Assembly: GCA_035503975.1 (NCBI GenBank)
Contig: DATJST010000506.1
Span: 1 to 15,173, forward strand
Length of the DNA stretch: 15,173 bases
Origin: DATJMJ01 sp035503975
GTDB taxonomy: Bacteria; Actinomycetota; Acidimicrobiia; Acidimicrobiales; Palsa-688
Reading direction: 5' to 3'
Within the stretch, counting starts at the first letter, position 1; each line of letters begins with the position of its first letter. A program made the position numbers and the translations under genes. This document shows, piece after piece, positions 5,750 through 13,555 of this stretch. The notes below the pieces were generated by a model. It searched no databases. It saw only the letters and a program-made list of their open reading frames with translations, and was not told the origin of the DNA.

Positions 5750-7033
5750 ATGCCGGACGCTGAGGGGACGGGTAGCACGAATAGAGCCGTGGGCGCTCCT
5801 GGGAGCATTCACATGTACGGCACGAGCTGGTGCACCGATTGCAAGCGGGCCAAGCAGTTCTTCGGCGAGCAACGTGTCCACTACAGCTTCACTGATGTCG
5901 ACATGGACGGCGAGGGGATGGCTTTCGTCGAGGCGGTGAACGCCGGCAGGCGGGTCATCCCGGTCGTCGTTTTCCCGGACGGGTCAACCCTTGTCGAGCC
6001 CTCGAACGCCGAGCTGGCCGCCAAGCTTGGCCTGCGGACCAAGGCCCGTCGTAGCTTCTACGACCTCATCGTCGTGGGTAGCGGTCCGGCCGGCCTCACC
6101 GCCGCCCTGTATGCGGCCAGGGAAGGCATCGACACCCTGGTGGTCGAGAGGGCGGGGGTCGGCGGGCAGGCGGGCATCACCGAGCGCCTCGACAACTTCC
6201 CGGGGTTCCCCGAAGGAGTAAGCGGACAGGAATTTGCCGAGCGCCTACGCCGCCAGGCAGAGCGTTTCGGCGTCGAGATCCTGAGCGCCCAAGAGGTCAC
6301 TGGCCTGGGTTGCGATGGGAGCTGGCGCCGGGTGGCAACCGCGGACGGTGCTGAGTACGGCGCCTATGCCATCCTGCTGGCCCTGGGTTCGACCTACCGG
6401 CGCCTTGGTGCTCCCGGCGAGGAGGATTTCATCGGGGCGGGCGTCCATTTTTGTGCGACGTGCGATGGCCCGTTCTACCGGGGCGAGGACGTGCTCGTCG
6501 TTGGCGGCGGGAACTCCGCGTGCGAGGAGGGGATCTTCCTCACTCGCTTCGCCCGCCATGTCACGATCGTGACCCGGGACGCCGAGCTTTCGGCCAGCAA
6601 GGTCGTTGTCGAGAAGGTCAACGATAGCCCAGGCATCGACGTGCTTACGAACCTCACCGTGGTCGAGCTGCGGGGAAAAGGGCACCTCGAAACGGTCGTC
6701 CTGGCCGACACGCGGTCCGGTGACCGGCGCGAGCTCCACCCGGCGGCGGTATTTGTTTTCATCGGGCTGACCCCGAACACCGGCGTCGTGCAAGGGCTTG
6801 TCGACTTCGACGACCACGGGTTCGTGGTCACCGACGCGGGGATGCAGACCTCGCTGCCTGGCGTCTTTGCTGCCGGTGATGCTCGCTCTGGTAGCACCAA
6901 GCAAGCCGCTTCGGCGGCCGGCGAAGGCGCCGCCGCCGCCATCGCCATCCGTCGTTACCTAAGGCCCCTGGCTGGTGGTATGGCCGGGGCTGAGTGCGTT
7001 ATGGCGACATTGCCGGCGGAGGTCGACATCTAG
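5750..7033 (+). CDS. trxB: Glutaredoxin/mycoredoxin-like domain fused to thioredoxin reductase
   Basis: The product is 427 residues, intact by all visible motifs. Residues 19-95 form a glutaredoxin-like domain with the active-site pair in WCTDC (Cys28, Cys31) and the cis-proline segment VIPVVVF (Pro71). Residues 103-410 are a low-molecular-weight thioredoxin reductase with the FAD motif GSGPAGL (110-116). The redox pair is CATC (Cys235, Cys238), followed by an NADPH-binding GGGNSACEEG segment and a C-terminal FAD motif ending in GDARSGSTKQ. The enzyme would pass electrons from NADPH through FAD to the CATC disulfide and then perhaps directly to the attached glutaredoxin-like domain, so carrier and reductase are in one cytoplasmic chain. 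The start is uncertain: ATG 5750 lacks a good ribosome binding site, and ATG 5813 has GGGAG upstream but would clip the first beta strand. The gene stands alone and converges on a small minus-strand ORF 15 bp away. Confidence 0.93.
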   Translation: MPDAEGTGSTNRAVGAPGSIHMYGTSWCTDCKRAKQFFGEQRVHYSFTDVDMDGEGMAFVEAVNAGRRVIPVVVFPDGSTLVEPSNAELAAKLGLRTKARRSFYDLIVVGSGPAGLTAALYAAREGIDTLVVERAGVGGQAGITERLDNFPGFPEGVSGQEFAERLRRQAERFGVEILSAQEVTGLGCDGSWRRVATADGAEYGAYAILLALGSTYRRLGAPGEEDFIGAGVHFCATCDGPFYRGEDVLVVGGGNSACEEGIFLTRFARHVTIVTRDAELSASKVVVEKVNDSPGIDVLTNLTVVELRGKGHLETVVLADTRSGDRRELHPAAVFVFIGLTPNTGVVQGLVDFDDHGFVVTDAGMQTSLPGVFAAGDARSGSTKQAASAAGEGAAAAIAIRRYLRPLAGGMAGAECVMATLPAEVDI

Positions 7034-7048
7034 CCGGCCCGGAAAAGG

Positions 7049-7399
7049 TCAGGCGAAAGTCGTAACCTCTGTCCCTTTGCCCTGGGCCGCAACTGTAGCG
7101 GCATAGGCGCCCCCGTACTGGGCAACGTTGGTGAAGCCTCCGCTGGACCGCACCACATCGCTGGAGGTGACCTTGCCGTTGTTGAGCACAACGAGCACAC
7201 CGAAGTAGATGTCCTTGGCCGGAGAGCCCGGGGGAGCAAGCTTCTCGCCGACGACAGTGCAGCTGGTGGCACGGCAGGCGATGGCCATCATGTCACCTTC
7301 GGGTACGGTCACGATGGAGGATGCCGCCCCACTGTTGATGGTCATGGCCAAGCCGCCGGTACGGCTAAAGCCGGCGCCGTAGCAAAGGGGGCGGGGCAT
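7049..7399 (-). CDS. Small protein resembling one module of secreted actinobacterial repeat proteins; possible gene remnant
   Basis: The open frame gives up to 116 residues; ATG 7345 is an alternative start. The part from MAIACRATSCTVVG onward has a paired-cysteine turn (Cys-Arg-Ala-Thr-Ser-Cys). It is followed by a GVLVVLNNGK strand, resembling single modules of large secreted actinobacterial proteins built from IAC..(S/T)C.AVG...GVVV...NG repeats. Only one such module is present and no signal peptide is encoded in this frame. It may be the C-terminal remnant of a longer exported protein, or a frameshifted continuation of the ORF that overlaps its start by 35 bp (7365-7538). The similarity is from memory of the motif, so confidence is modest. 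Confidence 0.45.
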   Translation of the reverse strand: MPRPLCYGAGFSRTGGLAMTINSGAASSIVTVPEGDMMAIACRATSCTVVGEKLAPPGSPAKDIYFGVLVVLNNGKVTSSDVVRSSGGFTNVAQYGGAYAATVAAQGKGTEVTTFA

Positions 7400-7538
7400 C
7401 GCCGACGGACGCTTGTAGCCGGCTAACAGTACCCGCCCAGTATTTGTTGGACCCGGCCTTGGTCCGGGCCGTTATCTCGCTGGCGGTGAAGCTCATGACC
7501 TTGGTCATCCAGCTTATCTCGGCATCGGTATCGCTCAT
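7365..7538 (-). CDS. Small hypothetical protein, 57 residues, overlapping the next ORF
   Basis: Starting at ATG 7538, with GGAGAG at 7552-7547 as ribosome binding site, the frame encodes a 57-residue polar protein. The N-terminal 40 residues (MSDTDAEISWMTKVMSFTAS, then EITARTKAGSNKYWAG) look like an ordinary helical protein start. The last part (PPPLLRRRL) is unlike it and overlaps the start of the following minus-strand ORF in another frame. One possible reading is a single gene interrupted by a frameshift between about 7400 and 7440. No family is recognised. The frame is open further upstream, but without a supporting start. Confidence 0.45.
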   Translation of the reverse strand: MSDTDAEISWMTKVMSFTASEITARTKAGSNKYWAGTVSRLQASVGDAPPPLLRRRL

Positions 7539-8074
7539 ACCGCAACTCTCCTTATCATCGCGGATAGCCACAGAGAGATCATCCGGGTCACGCGGAACGA
7601 ATCCTTGCTGTCGTGGGTAGTTTCGCACATTGGCGCTGCTGGTGGCCCGAATGGCAGGCTGGGGCCCCGCGAAGCTCTTGGGGGACCCTGACTGCTGCTC
7701 AGAGCCTGAGATCAGCCGCCACAAGTGCCTGGCGACAGTTGAACCCCGCCGAAATGCCCTTAGTTGTGTACGTCAAGTCGACCGAGCTGAGCACTGTGCG
7801 GTGCCGCCGCGGCGCGGCACCGATGCCACCCGTAGGCACCAACGAGTCGCTCGAGGTCAACGGGCTGGCACGGGTGGTCGGCAGCAGCCGGCCCTGGCGA
7901 CCGGCCCGGCCCTGCCTAGCAAGGGCCACCGGGCGAGGCCTTGGTCTCAACGGAGGTGCCGCCTATTGCCGATACGGGCCGAGCTTGAGCGCCAAGGCCC
8001 TCCCTCCGAGGAGAATATGCTTTCGCACCTATGACGCTCCCCAGGCCGAGGAAGGCTAATATCCAGCCTAAGCA
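7539..8074. other. Gap without a supported gene
   Basis: Frames are open on both strands but none has a domain, a signal peptide or a convincing ribosome binding site. The sequence is probably eroded coding DNA or untranslated spacer. No RNA gene was recognised. Confidence 0.4.
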
Positions 8075-8402
8075 ATGGATCGCGAAAGGACTGCCATACC
8101 TATCGCCTCGCGCCAGCTCCGTTTCCGACGCGCGCTTTGTGCTGGGTTTATTGGTCGGGTGGTCGTCGTTTGCGGAGTACTGGCGACTACCGATGTCAGC
8201 ACTTCTTTTGGTACCGCAACGGCCTTGGGGGCCTCGTTTGACCCTAATCGGTAACAGGTTCCGCCCCAGCTGTGGCTCACATGCAGGATGTGCACGTGCT
8301 CGGCGGCGGGGGTTTGGACCAACGGCCGCATTGGCTGTCCCTGGTGGCGACCTGTTCATTGCGAACGGCTTCGACCAAGTCACCCTCACGTTAATGCCGT
8401 AG
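8075..8402 (+). pseudogene. Possible decayed exported protein, frameshifted
   Basis: ATG 8075 opens a 59-codon frame ending at TAA 8252-8254. It has an Arg-rich N-terminus (MDRERTAIPIASRQLRFRRA) followed by a hydrophobic stretch (GFIGRVVVVCGVLA), and so resembles a signal peptide or membrane anchor. A second frame overlapping it ends at TAG 8402 with ALAVPGGDLFIANGFDQ, which recalls an NHL or beta-propeller strand. Together they suggest an exported protein broken by a frameshift around 8250. No good ribosome binding site sits at a useful distance (GAGGAAGG is too far upstream). Both pieces are short and this could be chance. Confidence 0.28.
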
Positions 8403-8481
8403 GAGCAGTTCCGCTTCGTCGTCAGCACAACCAGCTCCGGGACCCGGCCCTAGGAGGTCCAGCTGGTGTGCCGATGACGCG

Positions 8482-9567
8482 CTACTCGCCGTACACGTAT
8501 GTGGGTCCGGCGGTGCCCACAACAAGCGTGTCGCCCTCGATGGCGACCGACTCGCCAAAGTACTGTTTGGCGCTGCCGGCTAGCTCTGCGGTTTGGCGCC
8601 AGCCCCCACCTACCTTGGTGAACACATAGGCGCGTCCGGCATCTTCGTCATGGTCGGGGCTGCCTACAACGATGGTGTTGCCCGAGATCGCGAGGTTGTC
8701 GCCGAAGCTGTCGTTGGCGACCGTATCGGCCCCTGCCAGCTCGGTGGTCTGGCGCCAGCTGTTCCCTGAATGGGTGAACACATAGGCGCGTCCCGCGTCG
8801 TTGGCGTCGCCGCTGGAGCCAACCACGATCGTGTTGCCCGAGACGCCCACGGACTGGCCGAAGCCGACGGTGCCGCCACGGGCGGGCCCCAATAGTTCAG
8901 CGTTTTGCTGCCAGCCCTGCCGTCCATCGCTGAAAACGTAGGCGGGCCCAGGCCCATCGTTGTGCCCGGTGTCGCCTATGACTGCGGTCGGGCCGGTGAG
9001 GGCGAGCGAGAAGCCGAACTCGTCCTGCCCGTCCGCGTCCGCGGCGGTCAGCTGGGAGATCTGGTGCCACTTGCCGGCGCCATCGACGAACACGTCGACC
9101 TGGCCGCCGGTGGAGGAGTCCTCCGACGATGTCGTCTGCTCTTCGACCATCGCAACGCCGGCCGAAACGGCTAGCGCGTAGGCGAACCCATCCCCTTACA
9201 CGTCGTCTACCAGTTCCCCGACCTGATGCCAGCCGGAGGCGTCATGCGAGAAAATGTATGCCCGCGCTGGCCCGTGTGCCGGCTCGGGGTCGCCTTCCAC
9301 GACCAGATTGCCCGATGCGGCAACGCTGCCACCCAACACGTCGCCGACACCCCGCGCCGAAAGGTCGGCTGTCTGACGCCATCCGTCGCCACTACCGGTG
9401 AACACGTCGCTACCGCAGCCGTGCAGACCGGGCAACTGGCCGTCCAGCTGGATAAGGTGCTCGCGAAACGGCCGAGGTGCGGTACGGGGGTGTCCCGGCC
9501 CGCGGTCCGTTGGCCTCACCGGCACCGCCGACCCGGCGGACAAGCCGCGGCCCGCGCGACGTGCCAC
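8482..9567 (-). pseudogene. FG-GAP/integrin-like beta-propeller protein interrupted by an in-frame stop
   Basis: Two frames on the minus strand, 9567-9196 and 9150-8482, are the same reading frame separated by a single TAA at 9198-9196. The product reads straight through it: GELVDDV, stop, GDGFAYALAVSAG. Six similar blades of about 50 residues can be counted by their GWRQTxEL-type ends, at least three of them with the full consensus FGxxxAISGNTIVVGS, then AGRAYVF. These are FG-GAP-type repeats as in extracellular propeller proteins. The first blade starts near 9414; the 50 residues before it look out of frame, and no signal peptide is found, so the 5' end is also damaged. A CAA to TAA change would explain the stop. 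The part after it could still be made from ATG 9150, but would lack export signals. Confidence 0.75.
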
Positions 9568-10142
9568 TCTGAGCGATATTCCGCGTGCCGCGTAGTCGTG
9601 TAGTTACAACCTTCTCGAGGATGCGCTATTCCGCGACGACCGCTCCGAACCGAGGTGCGGCGCGGTCACCGGCAGCCCAATGCCCACCAAGGAGCAACCA
9701 CGGTCAGCGGTGGCCCGTCGGCGCCCAGAACCGTCTGCTCCGCGCTGCCTGTCGGGCCCGACGGGGACAGAAATATCCCGCCCAATGACGGGAATTCTGG
9801 ACGTCATCGCAGCGAGCACGAACCATAGCCCTCATCGGTCGCGGCCGGTCGATCTCGGAACAGGTCCGCAGGCCGGTCGAGCGGGTACCTACCGCTGCCG
9901 GCCGTCCCACTGCTCCCCAAGGACCCCGACGCCGCTTGAGGGTCAGACGGCCCAACGCAGAGCCTCGGCCTTGGCGCCACGGCCCAGCAGTTCACGGGCG
10001 CTTGCCAGCTCCAGCGGGGCCCGGCAGGGCGTCAATTGACAGATATCACGGCCATGTCCGGCGGCAAGACACGCGTTGCGCCTAACAAACCGGGACGAGA
10101 CGCCTGCCGGGACTGAGCGTTGGTTGCCGACTATCGAGTCTC
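9568..10142. other. Gap without a recognisable gene, upstream of the GGDEF-EAL gene
   Basis: Frames in both directions are short, overlapping and rich in Arg, Pro and Ser, without domains. The lost 5' part of the FG-GAP gene may lie at the left end in a different frame, but I could not trace more blades. The promoter of the PAS-GGDEF-EAL gene should be near the right end; no clear -10/-35 pair was found. Confidence 0.4.
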
Positions 10143-11564
10143 ATGGAACCAGGCGCCGCCGGGGTGGACAGCAGCAGGGACGCTCACAGCCGGCCAGCCG
10201 GCACGCTGCGCCCCGAGGTACCGTTCGTCGGCGAGCGTTTGTCCTCGCCGTTGGTAGTCGTTACGCAGTTAGGCCGGATCCGCTATGCCAACGGCGCCGC
10301 GGACCGCTTGATCGGGGCGGGCCCGGGAGCCCTCGACGGGCGGGACGTCCTGGCGCTCGTGCACTCGGCTGACCGTGCTAGGGCTCGGCGCGGCCTTGAG
10401 CAGGCCGCAAGGGCGTTGGCTTTGGGGGGCCCAGTCGAGCTCCGGATGCGGTCGGCGGGACGCTCGTGGAAGCACGTGCTGGTAGTCGCTTCCAGCCTCC
10501 ACGACGATGGTTCAGCTACCGGCGACGTGCTGGTCAATGTCACCGATGTGAGCGAGCTTCGGGCACAGGAGCGTTCGGGCCGCGAGCTCGCGCTCCGGGA
10601 CCCGACGACCGGCATGGCCAATCGCCGGGCGTTGAACGAGCACCTGAGCGCGCGGGTGCCGGCCGGCGCGCCGGTGGCCGCGGCCTTCATCGACCTCGAC
10701 CGCTTCAAGCAGGTCAACGAATGCCTCGGCCACACGGTCGGTGACACGGTCGGTGACACGGTGCTCCAAGCAGTGGCTGCCCGCCTGGGAGCGGAACTGG
10801 GCAAGGGCAACGACCTTTTCCACTTCGGCGCGGACACCTTCGTGGTCGTCTTCGGAAGTGCTTCGGCCGGGCGGTCGGTCGAGCTGTGCTGGGAGCTCGT
10901 AGCCCGGCTGGCCAACCCCCTCTTCGTCGCGGGCCACGAACTGCGTTTGTCTGCCAGCGTGGGCGTCGCGGTGCGTCGGGCGCGGGACAGCCCGGAGTCC
11001 CTCTTTCGGGATGCAGACGGGGCTGGTCAATGCTCTCCCGAGCCGTCCAGGCCCGGGTGGGCCCGGAAGGTCTTCGTGAACCTCTCACCTCGGCAGCTGC
11101 TCGACCCCGGCCTGTGCTCGCGCACGGAGCGTTACTTAAGGTCGATGAACGTCGCGGCCTCCGCTCTGGCGTTCGAGGTCACCGAGACGGTCGTGGTCGA
11201 GAACTTCGACCAAGCATCCGAACAGCTGAGCCGCCTGCGCCACATCGGTTGTGCCGTCGGCCTTGACGACTTCGGCACGGGGTATTCGTCATTGGGGTAC
11301 CTGAGGCGTTTGCCCGTCGACTTCTTGAAGGTAGACGCCACACTCGTCGGTGACCTGGGCGCCGGCCCGCAGGCCCTGCGGATAGTAGAGACGGTCGTGT
11401 CCCTGGCCAAGGCGCTGTCGCGTGGGACCATCGCCGAGGGAATAGAGCGCCAGAGCCAAGCCGATGCCTTGGTCGCCATGGGCTGTGATTGCGGGCAGGG
11501 CTGGCTGTACGGCAGGCCGGCCCCGGGCACCGAGGGCCCTCCTGCCGGTCTCATTAACCACTAG
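10143..11564 (+). CDS. PAS-GGDEF-EAL protein with both catalytic modules degenerate
   Basis: The product is 473 residues. A PAS-like sensor occupies about 33-142. A GGDEF domain occupies about 148-290, with the metal and structural motif AFIDLDRFKQVN (181-192), but the active-site loop reads GADTF (229-233) instead of GGDEF. The EAL domain starts abruptly at about 310 with KVFVNLSPRQLLDP and keeps Asn313, FEVTET, LDDFGTGYSS (Asp375, Asp376), LKVD, AEGIE (431-435) and GCDCGQGWL. Its first 80 or more residues, with the EAL(L/V)R motif and the QP loop, are missing. The usual DADxALYxAK end of GGDEF is also replaced, by DADGAGQCSPEPSRPG (about 290-305). Cyclase and phosphodiesterase activity should both be lost, and a role as a c-di-GMP sensor or scaffold, or no function, is left. 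No strong ribosome binding site precedes ATG 10143. Confidence 0.9.
   Translation: MEPGAAGVDSSRDAHSRPAGTLRPEVPFVGERLSSPLVVVTQLGRIRYANGAADRLIGAGPGALDGRDVLALVHSADRARARRGLEQAARALALGGPVELRMRSAGRSWKHVLVVASSLHDDGSATGDVLVNVTDVSELRAQERSGRELALRDPTTGMANRRALNEHLSARVPAGAPVAAAFIDLDRFKQVNECLGHTVGDTVGDTVLQAVAARLGAELGKGNDLFHFGADTFVVVFGSASAGRSVELCWELVARLANPLFVAGHELRLSASVGVAVRRARDSPESLFRDADGAGQCSPEPSRPGWARKVFVNLSPRQLLDPGLCSRTERYLRSMNVAASALAFEVTETVVVENFDQASEQLSRLRHIGCAVGLDDFGTGYSSLGYLRRLPVDFLKVDATLVGDLGAGPQALRIVETVVSLAKALSRGTIAEGIERQSQADALVAMGCDCGQGWLYGRPAPGTEGPPAGLINH
10733..10756 (+). repeat. In-frame 12-bp tandem duplication in the GGDEF domain
   Basis: CACGGTCGGTGA occurs twice in direct tandem (10733-10744 and 10745-10756), followed by a partial third copy. 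It encodes GHTVGDTVGDTVLQ where the family has one GHxxGDxxL, so four residues are inserted next to the substrate-binding helix. This suggests replication slippage. Confidence 0.75.
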
Positions 11565-11661
11565 CTATAAGCGACGGCGCTCGGCCGTACCGCGACAACC
11601 GGCACGACCCTTGCGCCCCGCCCCCACGCCTGCTTGGATTGGCTCGCCGACAGGTGTCGCT

Positions 11662-12792
11662 ATGGTCGTCATAAGACAAGCCCGGAGGGTGGGCCAAGGA
11701 CAGCAACCGGGCTTGGCGCGGGACATCGAAGAGATGGACGACGACCCGGTTTTTGCCGGGGACCTCACAGCGTCCGAGCTGGGCACGGCGCTTGGCACGT
11801 CCGAGCAAGCTCTGGTCCTATGGCGGGCGTCTGACGGCGTTGTCCGCCTGGCGAACGCCGCGGCCGCCGAACTGACCGGGGAACCCCTAGAGGACCTGGT
11901 CGGGCGGTCAGTGCTGGACTTTGTGGTACCGCGCGACGTCATCACTAGGACGGCAGCCGCCTTCTCTGGGGGCACCGTGGACGAGATCCGCGCCAAGAGG
12001 CGCTTGCTCCGCCACGATGGCACCGAGATCCCATACTGGGTTTGGAGCAGAGCCGTCGACCTGGACGGCGAGCGCTACGTCCTGAGCCTCGTTGTCCCCC
12101 GCCACGAAGTGGGCCGCCTCGGGCGCGACCTCACCCAGCCGTGGCGGTACCTTACGCCGATTGCCATCGGCCTTGCCGGCAAGGGCTGGGTCATACGGAG
12201 CATCAGCACGGAGATATATGAGCTCACCGGCCTGGCCCCGGCCGACTGCGTGGGCATGTCCCTGCTCGATCTCGTGCACCCCGACGACGTGCCAAAGTTG
12301 GTCGCCCCGGGCCCCGGGCGCAACGAACTGCCTGTATCGCACCGCCACCTACGTGTGGCTCAGCGGAGAGGCGAGTGGTCAGAGGTTTGCCTGCTGGCGG
12401 TGGCGTGCGCAGCAGACATCCCACCTCGCCAGTGGGCTTTTGTGCTTGTCGGCACCCCGCGCTCCGGGCCTCGAGCTGGGCCGCCCCGGCGCCTCGAAGA
12501 GCTCGAGATGCGCCTGCGGCGCATCGGCGCCGAGGTCAGGGCGGCCGGTGTGCTCGAAGATGCGGCCGTTCTTGTCGCCCCGCCAGACCACCCGGCGCTG
12601 CGCGAACTGACGACGCGCCAGTGGGAGATACTGAGCCGGCTATTGCGTGGCGAACGGGTACAGACCATCGCTCGTGAGGTCTTCTTGAGCCAAAGCACGG
12701 TGCGCAACCACCTCAGCATCATCTTCAGGAAGTTCGGCGTGCGCTCTCAGGCCGAGTTGCTGGAGCTCCTGCGGAGGCCGGCGGGAGCTTAG
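11662..12792 (+). CDS. PAS-PAS-LuxR transcription regulator
   Basis: The product is 376 residues from ATG 11662, preceded by AGGTG at suitable spacing; the frame is open to 11464 but that part overlaps the previous gene. An acidic linker (MDDDPVF) precedes a first PAS domain (about 45-150: LVLWRASDGVVRLANAAAAE, then a KRRLLRHDG segment and a LSLVVPR exit strand). A second PAS-like domain (about 160-270) contains SLLDLVHPDDVPKLV. The C-terminal 61 residues (316-376) are a LuxR/GerE helix-turn-helix: LTTRQWEILSRLLRGERVQTI, with the recognition helix in SQSTVRNHLSIIFRKFGV. There is no receiver domain, so activity is set by the PAS modules, not by phosphorylation. It follows the GGDEF-EAL gene by 97 bp on the same strand and may be cotranscribed. 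The ligand and target genes are unknown. Confidence 0.88.
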   Translation: MVVIRQARRVGQGQQPGLARDIEEMDDDPVFAGDLTASELGTALGTSEQALVLWRASDGVVRLANAAAAELTGEPLEDLVGRSVLDFVVPRDVITRTAAAFSGGTVDEIRAKRRLLRHDGTEIPYWVWSRAVDLDGERYVLSLVVPRHEVGRLGRDLTQPWRYLTPIAIGLAGKGWVIRSISTEIYELTGLAPADCVGMSLLDLVHPDDVPKLVAPGPGRNELPVSHRHLRVAQRRGEWSEVCLLAVACAADIPPRQWAFVLVGTPRSGPRAGPPRRLEELEMRLRRIGAEVRAAGVLEDAAVLVAPPDHPALRELTTRQWEILSRLLRGERVQTIAREVFLSQSTVRNHLSIIFRKFGVRSQAELLELLRRPAGA

Positions 12793-12796
12793 CAAC

Positions 12797-12823
12797 GGCA
12801 CTGCGGCGTAGTTCCGTAGTGCC
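12797..12823 (+). terminator. Stem-loop after the PAS-LuxR gene
   Basis: GGCACTGCGG (12797-12806) pairs with CCGTAGTGCC (12814-12823) over ten pairs, one a G-U, with a seven-base loop. It begins four bases after the stop codon. No T tract follows, so it would be a weak or GC-rich actinobacterial-style terminator. A further CGTAGTGCC copy follows at once. Confidence 0.5.
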
Positions 12824-12853
12824 CGTAGTGCCGCACGGCCTTGGGAGGGGCGT

Positions 12854-12894
12854 CGGGTGGTGGAAAACGAGACTTTAGGGTTTAGGACCACCCG
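12854..12894. repeat. Inverted repeat CGGGTGGT / ACCACCCG
   Basis: CGGGTGGT (12854-12861) and its exact reverse complement (12887-12894) flank a 25-base AT-richer loop. It lies between the PAS-LuxR gene and the TniQ-like remnant, which converge here. It could be a second terminator or part of a former transposon end. Confidence 0.35.
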
Positions 12895-12948
12895 CAGCAC
12901 GCTCATTTCACAGGTGGCGCCTCCAAGACGACGCACCCCTCTTTTGGC

Positions 12949-13179
12949 TTACCGGACAGCGCCTTTACGCGGGACGCGCGAGACGGTCCGACGTTGGTGG
13001 GCGTCCAGGGCCGATATGCTCCCACCGAGCAGTCTAAGGGGGGTCTCCTGAGTAACCGACCAGTCCGTGCCCCGAGCCGCCGCACAGAACCGACAGGCCA
13101 GCCTGGTGACATAGGAGGTAACGGTCTCGGTCGGGAACGGCGCCACCGGGACGGGCAGGCGGCGTAGGAGGGCGCTCAC
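12949..13179 (-). pseudogene. tniQ: TniQ-like N-terminal fragment
   Basis: GTG 13179 overlaps the stop of the TniB-like gene by GTGA, the tight coupling seen in tniABQ cassettes. The first 30 residues (RRLPVPVAPFPTETVTSYVT, then RLA) match the conserved N-terminus of TniQ proteins. TniQ belongs to Tn7/Tn5053-type elements and helps direct transposition. After that the 76-residue product has only a CRFC pair and then drifts into Arg-rich sequence. Known TniQ proteins are several times longer, so this is a remnant. A frame change near 13110 into the overlapping minus-strand frame (12903-13112) is possible. Confidence 0.55.
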
Positions 13180-13511
13180 GAAGCCGCTCGCGCCTGGGCC
13201 TTCGACCGGGACCGCTGGGGGTTCGCTTGCTCGGTGGCGTGGTCCAGGCGGATGGCCTCCAGCGTGGCCTTGGTGATGGCCTCGCTCCCGTCCAAAATGG
13301 CCTCGATCCCCCCCCGGACCAGGTGCGACAGGCTGCCGATCATGCCGTTGGTGCGCTGGTGCAAATAGGTGCCGAGCTTCAGGAGAGTGCCCGCGACGTG
13401 GTGGTGCAGGCGCAGGGCCTGCTCCAAAGTTGGCGACGAGCGCCTGCCATTGCCCTTTTTGAACTGCGTCGCCGCAGGGAAAGGGGCGGTTGGCAGACTG
13501 GAGAAGTACCC
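13176..13511 (-). pseudogene. tniB: C-terminal fragment of a TniB-like transposition ATPase
   Basis: The frame is open from 13826, but only the last 110 residues look like a real protein. These include LPTAPFP, LEQALRLHHHVAGTLLKLGT, YLHQRTNGMIGSLSHLV, then a RGGIEAILDGSEAIT helix and IRLDHATE. This is the C-terminal lid of TniB/TnsC-type AAA ATPases, which regulate transposase in Tn7-like and Tn5053-like elements. The Walker A and B motifs should lie upstream but are absent, replaced by sequence antisense to a hydrolase fragment, so the gene was truncated at about 13510. Its stop overlaps the TniQ start. No transposase (TniA) gene is found in the window, so the element cannot move on its own. 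Confidence 0.65.
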
Positions 13512-13555
13512 GGGATGGTGAAGCCCGCCCAGCGTGCCCCGGTCGAACTGCGGGG

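Noticed and set aside
6245..6904. 219-codon minus-strand frame inside the reductase gene
   Set aside because: Antisense shadow of a clearly functional gene with high third-position GC.
10512..11030. 172-codon minus-strand frame inside the GGDEF gene
   Set aside because: Antisense shadow; no motif, while the plus strand has clear domains.
12874..12886. TTTAGGGTTTAGG, telomere-like
   Set aside because: Under two units of the repeat in a bacterial context; chance, lying inside the loop of a short inverted repeat.
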